NCBI GenBank assembly: GCA_965115885.1
Contig: OZ220479.1
Span: 3,410,001 to 3,474,000 of the forward strand
DNA: 64,000 bases
Direction of reading: 5' to 3'
DNA from: BD2-11 sp965115885
Lineage (GTDB): Bacteria > Gemmatimonadota > Gemmatimonadetes > Longimicrobiales > Gaopeijiaceae
The notes beneath the pieces are model-generated. The model was given only the letters and a program-made list of their open reading frames with translations, was not told the origin of the DNA and searched no databases. This document shows positions 1-7,639 of this stretch, in pieces. A program made the position numbers and the translations under genes. Numbering within the stretch: the first letter of the stretch is position 1; every line of letters begins with the position of its first letter.

Positions 1-1
1 G

Positions 2-1408
2 GAGGCGCGGCAAGGCATGAGAAGTCGCCGGGACGGCGCCGAGGCCAAGCGCGACCGAATCGTGGGGGAGGTCGTGCGCGCGGCCCGAGTCTTTCAGGGC
101 GGAGGCGGCGAGGTGTACGGCGAAGGCCTGCGCGCGAAGGTCGAGTCGGGCGCCGATGCGTCCATCAAGCGACTCTTCCCTCGCTTCGGCGACGGCGATC
201 ACCGGAGCTGGGGAATCGCGTTCAAGCGCATCCGCGAGGGAACGGGAACGCCCTTCGGCGCAGTGGGATGGGAGGGAGCCACCCAGGATCATCCGGTCGC
301 GCGGGAGGTGCTGACGAAGGTCGGAGCGGGAAGGGGCGGGGGAAAGGTGCAGGCGGCGTTGACCGCAACGCCCTACGGGTGGCCAAAGGACGCGATCGAC
401 GCCGCGCTGTTGGGGTTGCTCGCCGAAGGTCACCTGAGGGCGGAGCGCGAGGGTCGACCGGTGCGGGCGAGAGATCTGACGCAACAGACGATCCGCACGG
501 CCTGCTTCCTTCCCGAGAAAGCGAGGCTGACGATCCAGCAGCGGCTCGAGATCGCCGGACTCTTCGAAGAGATCGCCGGTCTGTCGGCCAAGCGCGGCGA
601 GGAGGCCGGGAAGGCGCCCGAGTTTCTGGCGAAATTGCGGGAGCTGGCACGCGTCGTTGGCGGCGACCCGCCGTTGCCGCCGGCACCGGAGACGCGGTTC
701 CTCGATGAGCTGTCCTCACTGACCGGGAACGAGCAACTGACCTCGATTCTCGAAAAACGGGAGCGGATCGAACGGTCGGTGAAACAGTGGAAGACGCTCG
801 GCGAGCGGGCGCGCGCCCGCCTCGGCGTCTGGGAGCTGGCGACCGCGTTGCACCGGCACGCGGAGAGCGAGGGCGGCGAGATCGCCGCCGAAATCGGCCG
901 ACAGTTGGACGCGATCCGGGATCAGCGTTCCCTGCTGAACGAGCTCGATCCCGTGGGTCCATGCGCGACCCGCCTGGGCGACGCCTTGCGCCAAGCGCTG
1001 GGCGGGCTGCGCGACCGGCTGGCCGAGGCGGTCGAGACGGCGACCGAGCGGCTGGCCGCCGATCCGACTTGGCGAAAGCTGGATGTCCGAGAGCGGACGG
1101 AACTCCTGCGCGCGGCGGGGCTCGCCCCGGCCCGCGATCCTCGAATGGACACGGACCGCGCGCTCCGCGAGGAGCTCGACGCGCGCGGCTTGGCGGCATG
1201 GCGTTCCGAAATCGACGCCGTGCCGACACGCGAACGGAGAGCCTTGGCCGAGGCGTCCGAGCGGCTACCGGACGACGGCCCCGCATGCACGCGCGTTCGC
1301 GTCCGGCGCGGGACGCTGGGCGACCCGAAGGCCGTGCGCGGGTGGATCGCCGAGCACGAGGAAAAGCTCATGGCGGCGGTGCGGGAAGGTCCGGTGATTT
1401 TGGAATGA
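2..1408 (+). CDS. brxC: BrxC, BREX ATPase (C-terminal part, cut by window edge)
   Basis: The reading frame is open from base 2, so this is the last 468 residues of a longer protein whose start lies outside the window. BrxC is the large P-loop ATPase of BREX phage defence, usually about 1200 residues, so roughly the last third is visible. No Walker motifs are expected or seen here. What is seen is the charged, helix-rich tail: a winged-helix-like stretch (YGWPKDAIDAALLGLLAEG), then long amphipathic helices with coiled-coil character (around EKRERIERSVKQWK), and the short end EGPVILE. I recognise this tail from BrxC proteins. Placement upstream of pglX, pglZ and brxL on the same strand supports the call. 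A first ATG in frame occurs at base 17, but it is unlikely to be the true start. Confidence 0.85.
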   Translation, partial: EARQGMRSRRDGAEAKRDRIVGEVVRAARVFQGGGGEVYGEGLRAKVESGADASIKRLFPRFGDGDHRSWGIAFKRIREGTGTPFGAVGWEGATQDHPVAREVLTKVGAGRGGGKVQAALTATPYGWPKDAIDAALLGLLAEGHLRAEREGRPVRARDLTQQTIRTACFLPEKARLTIQQRLEIAGLFEEIAGLSAKRGEEAGKAPEFLAKLRELARVVGGDPPLPPAPETRFLDELSSLTGNEQLTSILEKRERIERSVKQWKTLGERARARLGVWELATALHRHAESEGGEIAAEIGRQLDAIRDQRSLLNELDPVGPCATRLGDALRQALGGLRDRLAEAVETATERLAADPTWRKLDVRERTELLRAAGLAPARDPRMDTDRALREELDARGLAAWRSEIDAVPTRERRALAEASERLPDDGPACTRVRVRRGTLGDPKAVRGWIAEHEEKLMAAVREGPVILE

Positions 1409-1736
1409 AGGCGAAATCGAACGCCGTCCCCGCCTCCCGGCGCCGTAGGCGGGACGGAAAGCCCGGATTCGAAACGGGAGTGCGGACGGCCGACGTCCTC
1501 CACTGGCCGATCGCTCGGTTTTCGGCGTGGCCTTGTTCCCGTGGATCAGATCAGCATGCGCGCGATCAACGCCTGCTACGCCGTCGAGGACTTCGTGCGC
1601 AAACGGGAGGAATGAACATTTCCGATCACCGGAACGATCCCGCCACCGGGGAGGGCCGGGATTCCAGAGCCGGCGGGCCGCCCCCCGACCGGAGAGACGC
1701 CGACGCCCCCCACCGACGCGGAGCGGAATCGACGCG
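1409..1736. other. spacer between brxC and the AAA ATPase gene
   Basis: This 328-bp stretch holds no convincing gene. A short open frame at 1556-1615 (20 codons, ending FVRKREE) has natural-looking composition and may be the tail of a deleted gene, but nothing upstream continues it in frame. I see no clear promoter or terminator. Confidence 0.4.
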
Positions 1737-2912
1737 ATGACCTTCCGCACGCTTCGTTTGGACGGATTCCTGTCGTTCGCGCCGGGATCCGAGGCCTTCG
1801 AGCTTCAGCCATTGAACGTGCTGATCGGCCCGAATGCGTCGGGAAAATCGAATGTGATCGAGGCGCTGGGGCTGCTGGCGGCGACGCCGAGCGACTTGGC
1901 GGGGGCCGTCCAGAGAGGAGGCGGAGCCCGCGAGTGGCTGTGGAAGGGAGGCTCCACCGATTTCGCGGAGATCGACGCCGTCCTGGCGCGGCGGAATGGC
2001 CGGGACATCAGGTATAGGTTGCGGCTGGGATCCGTAAAATCGCGGCTGGAATTGCTCGACGAAGCCATCGAGGAGATCGAACCGGATCCGCAACAGGACG
2101 ACGTTCGGGACGTCTATTTCTACTACCGCTTCCAACGCGGACATCCGGTCCTCAACGTCAAAACCGAACACGGCAGGAAACGAAGACGCCTCGAACGGCA
2201 GGACCTGTTGCCCGACCAGTCCGTGCTGGCGCAACGCCGGGAGCCGGACCTGTATCCGGAGGTTGCGGAAGTCGGGAAGGCGTTCTCCAGCATCCAGATT
2301 TTGGACCAATGGACATGCGGACACCGCTCGCCCCCGCGCGACGCGCAACAGACCGACATGCCCGAAGACCGACTGCTTCCGAGCAACAGCAATCTGAGTC
2401 TGGTTCTCAACCACATCGAGCTGTCGGGGGAAAAGCGAATCAACGACCTGTTGAGACGGTTCTTCCCGAGATTCGAGCGCCTGACGACCGGAATCCAGGG
2501 AGGCACCGCACAGCTCTACTTTTTCGAATCCGGCTTCAAGACCCCGATCCCCGCGACGCGCGTCTCGGACGGCACGTTGCGCTTCGTCGCGTTGCTGGCG
2601 GCTCTCTTGTCGCCTTCTCCTCCGCCGCTGCTTTGCATCGAGGAGCCGGAGCTGGGGCTCCATCCCGACGCGGCGACCCTACTGGCGGAAGTGCTGGTGG
2701 AGGCGTCGAACCGCATGCAGTTGGTCGTGACCACGCACTCCGAGGCCCTGATTTCCACATTTACCGACCAACCGGACGCGGTCGTCGCCTGCGAACGCCC
2801 CGGCGCTTCGACGGTGCTTCGGCGTTTGGACCCACGAAAGCTGGCCAGCTGGCTGGACGACTACCGGTTGGGGGACTTATGGCGAATGGGGGAGCTGGGA
2901 GCGAACCCGTGA
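1737..2912 (+). CDS. AAA family (ABC/SMC-type) ATPase of a defence pair
   Basis: This 391-residue ATPase has ABC/SMC-type architecture. Walker A is GPNASGKS at residues 31-38, a signature-like VSDGTLRF begins near 276, Walker B is LLCIEEPELGLHPD with the acidic pair near 302-303, and an H-loop TTHSE has its His near 334. The middle third is charged and lacks a long coiled coil. I chose ATG 1737 because the conserved FRTLRLDGFLSF strand starts immediately after it. The frame is open further upstream, but that part looks random. The stop overlaps the GTG of the next gene (GTGA), so the two are probably translationally coupled. ATPases of this AAA_21-like type followed by a DUF4276, DUF4435 or RloB-type partner are known accessory modules in defence islands. 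Its position inside BREX suggests a second abortive-infection or nuclease layer, which is inference. Confidence 0.85.
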   Translation: MTFRTLRLDGFLSFAPGSEAFELQPLNVLIGPNASGKSNVIEALGLLAATPSDLAGAVQRGGGAREWLWKGGSTDFAEIDAVLARRNGRDIRYRLRLGSVKSRLELLDEAIEEIEPDPQQDDVRDVYFYYRFQRGHPVLNVKTEHGRKRRRLERQDLLPDQSVLAQRREPDLYPEVAEVGKAFSSIQILDQWTCGHRSPPRDAQQTDMPEDRLLPSNSNLSLVLNHIELSGEKRINDLLRRFFPRFERLTTGIQGGTAQLYFFESGFKTPIPATRVSDGTLRFVALLAALLSPSPPPLLCIEEPELGLHPDAATLLAEVLVEASNRMQLVVTTHSEALISTFTDQPDAVVACERPGASTVLRRLDPRKLASWLDDYRLGDLWRMGELGANP

Positions 2913-3553
2913 ACGGCGTCGCGATCTACATGGAAGGGGGTGGCCGTAGCCGCAACGGCAAGGCCGCCCTACGCAAGGGCATGGACCGCTTCCTGGAGCC
3001 ACTCAAGCGGGAGGCCAGGAAAAGATCGTTGCCTTGGAAGTTGGTGCCGTGCGGTTCGAGGGAAGAGGCATACCGCCGCTTCAAGCGCGCATGCGCGGAG
3101 CATCCCGTCGGGACGCAGATTCTGCTCGTTGATTCGGAGACGCGGACGACGCGCCCGCCCCGGGAACATCTGAAAAACGGAGACGGATGGGACCTGGACT
3201 TCGCCCGGGAAGAGACGGTTCATCTCATGGCTCAGGTCATGGAAACCTGGATTGTCGCAGACCCGGAGGCATTGACCAAATATTACGGCCGGAACTTCAA
3301 CGCTGCGGAATTGCCGATGCGGCGGGATCTTGAACAGGAACCGAAGACAAGCATCGAGCGCGCACTCAAGAAAGCGACTCGGCGCACCCAAAAAGGGAGT
3401 TATCACAAGATCAAGCACGCGGGCACGTTGCTGGAACGACTCGACGAGACGCGCGTCAGAAATCGATGTCGCCACTGCGCATGCCTCTTCGAGGAGGTCG
3501 GCGCAATCATCGAGACGTCTTCGCGGGGCAGACGAGATTCGTCTTTCCAATGA
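2909..3553 (+). CDS. DUF4276 family protein, partner of the AAA ATPase
   Basis: This 214-residue protein starts at the GTG overlapping the ATPase stop codon. That start puts the family-typical strand VAIYMEGGG at the very N-terminus. A longer start at ATG 2879 lies inside the upstream gene and looks less likely. Family hallmarks are visible: the acidic motif LLVDSET (residues 73-79) and METWIVADPEAL (around residue 111) followed by KYYG. DUF4276 proteins are small partners of AAA ATPases in defence loci. The early Glu and the later D-x-E are reminiscent of TOPRIM-like nuclease folds, but that is inference. The C-terminus contains an extra C-x2-H-C-x-C cluster (RCRHCACL) of unclear meaning. 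The gene is followed after 24 bp by the methyltransferase, so all are probably co-transcribed. Confidence 0.8.
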   Translation: MNGVAIYMEGGGRSRNGKAALRKGMDRFLEPLKREARKRSLPWKLVPCGSREEAYRRFKRACAEHPVGTQILLVDSETRTTRPPREHLKNGDGWDLDFAREETVHLMAQVMETWIVADPEALTKYYGRNFNAAELPMRRDLEQEPKTSIERALKKATRRTQKGSYHKIKHAGTLLERLDETRVRNRCRHCACLFEEVGAIIETSSRGRRDSSFQ

Positions 3554-3577
3554 CGTGACGAAAACCCGACTGCCAAC

Positions 3578-5938
3578 ATGATCGTCTCGCTCTCTCCCGA
3601 TTTGCGCGCCCGCTTCGGAGCCGTCATCCAAGAGGCGCGGCGCGTGGCCGAAGACGGCGCCACCGAGGCCCTCGCCGCGATGGCCGTCGGAGCCGCCAAG
3701 CCCTACGACCACATGTCGCTCAGCGAAAGGACCTTCCGTAGCGCGCTCCGCGCGCGGGGCCGTCGGGCGGGCGACGAAGCGGAGCCCTCCAACGGCACCC
3801 AGCAAATCACCCGCCTCGCCCACGAAGTCGCGTACGAACACTGGCACCGGATGCTCTTCGCGCGTTTTCTGGCCGAAAACGGACTGCTGATCGCACCGGA
3901 GTTCGGAGTGGCCGTCTCGCTGGAAGATTGCCGGGAGTTCGCCCGGGAGGTGAAGCGGAATCCTTGGGAGTTGGCCGGCGAATGGGCGCAAGAGGCGTTG
4001 CCTAAGATCTTCGCCGCCGACGACCCGGTGCTCCGCCTCCCGCTCCCCCCCGAGACGGACCAGAAGCTGGAGAAACTCCTCGAATCGCTCCCCGCCGAAA
4101 TCTTCACGGCGCAGGACTCGCTCGGTTGGACCTACCAGTATTGGCGCTCCGAGGAGAAGGACCGCATCAACGCAAGCGGTGCGAAGATCGGCGCGGACGA
4201 ACTTACCGCCGTGACCCAGCTCTTCACGGAGCGCTACATCGTGCTCTTCCTCCTGCACAACACCGTGGGCGCGTGGCGAGCGGGCAAGGTGCTGGCCAGC
4301 GATCCCGCGCTCGCAAGGTCCGCCCCGAACGAAGCCGCGATGCGTCGGCGAATGCGTCTGGCCTCCGGGGGCGGCTACGATTTCGCCTATTTGCGCTTCG
4401 TGCGGACGACCGAGGGGGCAGACGACGCGACCGCCGCCACGGAAGGAGACGAAGAGAGAGCCGACCTCTGGCGCCCGGTAGCGGGATCGTTTTCGGATTG
4501 GCCTCGGGCGGCGCGCGACCTGCGTGTCCTCGATCCCTGCTGCGGGAGCGGCCACTTTCTGATCGAAGCCTTCGGGCTTCTGGTGCGGCTTCGCATGGAG
4601 GAAGAGGGACTTGCGGTCGCGGAAGCGGTCCGGGCGGTGCTCCGCGACAACCTCTTCGGCTTGGAGATCGACCCGCGCTGCACCCAGATCGCCGTCTTCA
4701 ACCTGGCGCTGGCGGCATGGCGGATGGCTGGCGGGTGGATCCAGCTTCCCGCCCCGAACGTCGCGTGTTGCGGGATCGCGCCCGAAAAAGACGAGGCCGT
4801 TTGGGTGCGCCTCGCGGAGGAAAAGCTGGAAGGGCTGACGGGAGTCGCCGAGGACCCCGACCTGTTCGGCGCGAAGGCGACGCTTGCGCGCGGGCCGCTT
4901 CAGGAGGGGATGCGCCGACTGCACCGTCTCTTCCGCCGAGCCCGCGAGCTGGGGTCGCTGATCGACCCGGAGACCGTCGAGGGCGAAGCCGGTTTTTTTC
5001 GCGCCGACTACGATGCTCTGAACGAACTGCTCGACGCTGCGGTCAAACGCGAACGGAGGGCCGGGAGCCGCAACGAACGCGCGGTGGCGGCGGCCGGGAT
5101 GGCGCGCGCTGCGAAGATCCTGCGGGGGCGCTACACGCTGATCGCCACCAACGTGCCGTTTCTGGCGCGGGGAAGGCAAGCGCGCGGCTTGCGCAACTTC
5201 GCCGAAACGCACCACGGAGACGCGAAGGGCGACATCGCGACGGTCTTCGTCTCGCGGATTCTTCGGTGGCTAGGCGACCACGGTACGCAAGCGCTGGTCA
5301 CGCCCCAGAACTGGCTCTTTCTGAAGAGCTACCGGAAGTTGCGCGAGCGACTGCTGAAGGAACGAACGTGGAATGTGGTGGCTCGATTGGGGCCGGGAGC
5401 GTTCGAGACAATAAGCGGCGAGGTCGTCAATGTTGCGTTGGTCATCCTGTCGGCGGGGCGTCCGGCACCGGAATGGCCGATGGCGGTGTTGAACGCATCG
5501 TCGCCGTGGGGGCAACCGCCAATTCGAGCCGCGGAGAAAGCGCGGCTATTGGCGGGCGAGACCAAGGTGGTGGTGTCGGCGCAGGCGGAACAAATCAAAA
5601 ATCCAGATGCCGCTGTGATGATGGAGCCGGTGAAAAATCGTAAATTGCTGGGACGCGTGGCGCACGGCCATCAGGGGATCGCGACCGCCGACCAGCCAGC
5701 CTACGGCAGGTGTTTCTGGGAACTTTCGCCGGATGGCGAGACTTGGACATTCCAGCAGAGTACGGTCAAGCAAACCACGGACTTCGGGGGACGTGAGCAT
5801 GTCTTCCACGAGAAAATCGTCAGGAAAGCCGCCGACCCCAAGACCCTACATGGCAGCCGCAAAGCGGTACGTATACAGGGGGGGGGATTTGGAACCGTGA
5901 AGGCATCGCCGTTTCCCAGATGGGAGCGCTCCCCGTAA
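3578..5938 (+). CDS. pglX: PglX-type BREX adenine methyltransferase, N-terminal part, truncated by frameshift at a G tract
   Basis: BREX PglX methylates adenine in host DNA so that self can be told from phage. The SAM-binding motif I is DPCCGSGHF at residues 319-327. The catalytic motif IV reads TNVPF (Asn near 525) where many adenine methylases have NPPY or NPPF. As read, the protein has 786 residues, and its last 17 residues (after about 769) are out-of-frame nonsense ending in a stop at 5938. The conserved continuation, IWNREGIAVSQMGALPVT, follows in another frame from 5887. The break lies at a run of nine G (5878-5886); ten G (or seven) would join both parts into a 1225-residue protein, the normal PglX size. 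The start ATG 3578 has no strong ribosome site. The intact motifs on both sides point to a recent or reversible change. Confidence 0.8.
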   Translation: MIVSLSPDLRARFGAVIQEARRVAEDGATEALAAMAVGAAKPYDHMSLSERTFRSALRARGRRAGDEAEPSNGTQQITRLAHEVAYEHWHRMLFARFLAENGLLIAPEFGVAVSLEDCREFAREVKRNPWELAGEWAQEALPKIFAADDPVLRLPLPPETDQKLEKLLESLPAEIFTAQDSLGWTYQYWRSEEKDRINASGAKIGADELTAVTQLFTERYIVLFLLHNTVGAWRAGKVLASDPALARSAPNEAAMRRRMRLASGGGYDFAYLRFVRTTEGADDATAATEGDEERADLWRPVAGSFSDWPRAARDLRVLDPCCGSGHFLIEAFGLLVRLRMEEEGLAVAEAVRAVLRDNLFGLEIDPRCTQIAVFNLALAAWRMAGGWIQLPAPNVACCGIAPEKDEAVWVRLAEEKLEGLTGVAEDPDLFGAKATLARGPLQEGMRRLHRLFRRARELGSLIDPETVEGEAGFFRADYDALNELLDAAVKRERRAGSRNERAVAAAGMARAAKILRGRYTLIATNVPFLARGRQARGLRNFAETHHGDAKGDIATVFVSRILRWLGDHGTQALVTPQNWLFLKSYRKLRERLLKERTWNVVARLGPGAFETISGEVVNVALVILSAGRPAPEWPMAVLNASSPWGQPPIRAAEKARLLAGETKVVVSAQAEQIKNPDAAVMMEPVKNRKLLGRVAHGHQGIATADQPAYGRCFWELSPDGETWTFQQSTVKQTTDFGGREHVFHEKIVRKAADPKTLHGSRKAVRIQGGGFGTVKASPFPRWERSP
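5878..5886 (+). repeat. G9 homopolymer at the pglX frameshift
   Basis: Nine consecutive G, starting with the G of a CAG codon, sit exactly where the methyltransferase frame changes. One more G restores a single frame; so would loss of two. G tracts of this length slip during replication and are classic phase-variation switches. Phase variation of pglX through a G tract is established for the Pgl system of Streptomyces coelicolor. A homopolymer miscall in the assembly would give the same picture. Confidence 0.8.
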
Positions 5939-7254
5939 CGCGCTACACGGGCGAGAAATTCGACAACAGCACCGCCGCGCTCGGTCCCCTCGGCCCCGAG
6001 CACCTCCCCGCCGTCTGGGCCTTTTGCTCCTCCCCCGAATACGCCGCCGCCGTCCGCGAGTTCGATCAGAGCCTCAAAGCCACCAACGCAACCCTGGTCA
6101 AGGTTCCCTTCGACATCGAGCATTGGACCGAAGTCGCCGTCGAACGCTACCCCAACGGCCTCCCCGAACCGTACTCCGACGATCCGACCCAGTGGATCTT
6201 CCACGGCGACCCATGCCGGAGCGTCGTCTGGGACGAGGGCGCCAAACGCACCGCGCGCGGTCCCACCCGCATCGACCACACCGTACTTCAGGTCGCCGTC
6301 GCCCGCCTGCTCGGGTACCGCTGGCCCGCCGAACTCGATCTCGGCATGCGCCTGGATCCCGAACAGCGCGCCCTCGCCGACGCGTGCGCGTCCTACAGCG
6401 CCTTCGCCGACGCGGACGGCATCGTCTGCCTCTCGCCCGCCCGGGGCGAGCCGAACGCGGCCGACCGCCTGCGCGCCCTGCTCGCGCGCGCCTACGGCGA
6501 CGAGTGGTCCTCCGCGACCGAACGCCGCCTTCTCGCGGCCACCAACCCGAACGGCCGCTCGCCCCGCTCGCTCGAGCTCTGGCTCCGCGACCGTTTCTTC
6601 CAGGAGCACTGCAAACTCTTCCACAACCGCCCCTTCGTCTGGCACGTCTGGGACGGACGCAAGGACGGTTTTCACGCGCTCGTCGACTACCACCGACTCG
6701 CAGGCCCCGAAGGCCAGGGCAGGCGGACCCTCGAGTCGCTCGCCTACGCCTATCTGAACGACTGGATCCACCGGCAACGGACCGCCCGGAGCGAGGGCCA
6801 AGCCGGAGCCGACGCCCGTCTCGAGCACGCGCTCGATCTTCGGCGACAGCTCGGACGCATCCTCGAGGGCGAGCCCCCCTGCGACATTTTCGTGCGCTGG
6901 AGGCCGCTCCGCGCCCAGGCGGTCGGCTGGGCGCCGGATCTCGACGATGGCGTCCGCCTGAACATCCGCCCCTTCATGCGCGCGGACCTGGGCAAAGGCG
7001 GGCGGGCGGGCGCCGGAATTCTGCGCTGGAAACCCAACGTCAAGTATGGGAAAGACCGGGGAAAGGAACCGGAAGAACCCCGTCCGCGCGAAGAATTCCC
7101 GTGGTTCTGGGGATGCCCGGGCGGGGCGGGCGCCGCCGCGCGCACGGACTTCAAGGCGGAAAAAGGCGCGAAATTCGACGGGCATCGTTGGAACGATCTG
7201 CACTATTCGCGGGCAACGAAGCGAGAGGCGCGGGAGCGGGCGGATGCGCGGTGA
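5887..7254 (+). CDS. pglX: PglX-type methyltransferase, C-terminal part (continuation in a shifted frame)
   Basis: This is 455 residues of conserved methyltransferase C-terminus lacking its own natural start. It begins IWNREGIAVSQMGALPVT directly after the G tract; the first in-frame ATG is at 5920. It carries the expected target-recognition and tail features: AVWAFCSSPEY, DQSLKATNATLVKVPFD, a long helical region, then LNIRPFM, ILRWKPNVKYGKDRGKE and the closing KFDGHRWNDLHYSR. I recognise these from full-length PglX-like enzymes, where they follow the catalytic domain in one chain. Conservation is intact up to the final codon, so there is no sign of long decay. As the sequence stands, this half would be made only after ribosomal slippage, internal initiation or a change of the G tract length. 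Confidence 0.8.
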   Translation: MWNREGIAVSQMGALPVTRYTGEKFDNSTAALGPLGPEHLPAVWAFCSSPEYAAAVREFDQSLKATNATLVKVPFDIEHWTEVAVERYPNGLPEPYSDDPTQWIFHGDPCRSVVWDEGAKRTARGPTRIDHTVLQVAVARLLGYRWPAELDLGMRLDPEQRALADACASYSAFADADGIVCLSPARGEPNAADRLRALLARAYGDEWSSATERRLLAATNPNGRSPRSLELWLRDRFFQEHCKLFHNRPFVWHVWDGRKDGFHALVDYHRLAGPEGQGRRTLESLAYAYLNDWIHRQRTARSEGQAGADARLEHALDLRRQLGRILEGEPPCDIFVRWRPLRAQAVGWAPDLDDGVRLNIRPFMRADLGKGGRAGAGILRWKPNVKYGKDRGKEPEEPRPREEFPWFWGCPGGAGAAARTDFKAEKGAKFDGHRWNDLHYSRATKREARERADAR

Positions 7255-7639
7255 CGGAGCGGTTCGCGGCTGGAACGTGCCGAGATTTTTCGCGAGTCCG
7301 GGACGACGTGGCGAGCATTCTCCCGCACGGGACCCGAACCCCGTCGACGCCGATACCCCCTAATCCGATCCGTCCCTCCTCCGTCCCTCCATTGCGGAGG
7401 CCCGGGTCGCCCTTGCTCCCGAACCCCGCAGTTGCAGTCGAAATGGCAACGTTCGGCACACGGCAGGAGTGCGACGCCGGAAAGGAACGTTCGCCGAACC
7501 GAGTCGGAAAATCGTCTCAATTGACAGGTTCCGGTCCGCCACATACACTGAAGCTTCGTGAAAGCGGCTCGGATCCAATCTTCGCACTTCCGTCGATGAT
7601 CGGAGGACCCACGCAACTCCACTCCCAAGGGGGACCGAA
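7255..7639. other. spacer carrying the promoter of the spondin-like gene
   Basis: This is 385 bp without a gene. Only the promoter-like element at 7521-7549 and a ribosome site (AGGGGGA just before 7640) stand out. The rest is GC-rich with no recognisable feature. Confidence 0.5.
7521..7549 (+). promoter_or_regulatory. sigma70-like promoter (TTGACA-N17-TACACT)
   Basis: A perfect -35 box TTGACA (7521-7526) is followed after exactly 17 bp by TACACT (7544-7549), a 4/6 match to TATAAT. It lies about 90 bp before the lipoprotein start and would separate that gene and perhaps pglZ-brxL transcriptionally from pglX. Confidence 0.6.

Noticed and set aside
2969..5215. Long minus-strand open frame (748 codons) opposite pglX
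   Set aside because: It is antisense to clear methyltransferase and DUF4276 sequence, and its Arg/Gly/Pro-rich product has no motifs; it is a product of high GC.
3578..7254. DISARM rather than BREX methyltransferase
   Set aside because: The surrounding BrxC, PglZ and BrxL genes define a BREX locus and no DISARM helicase or DrmB is seen.
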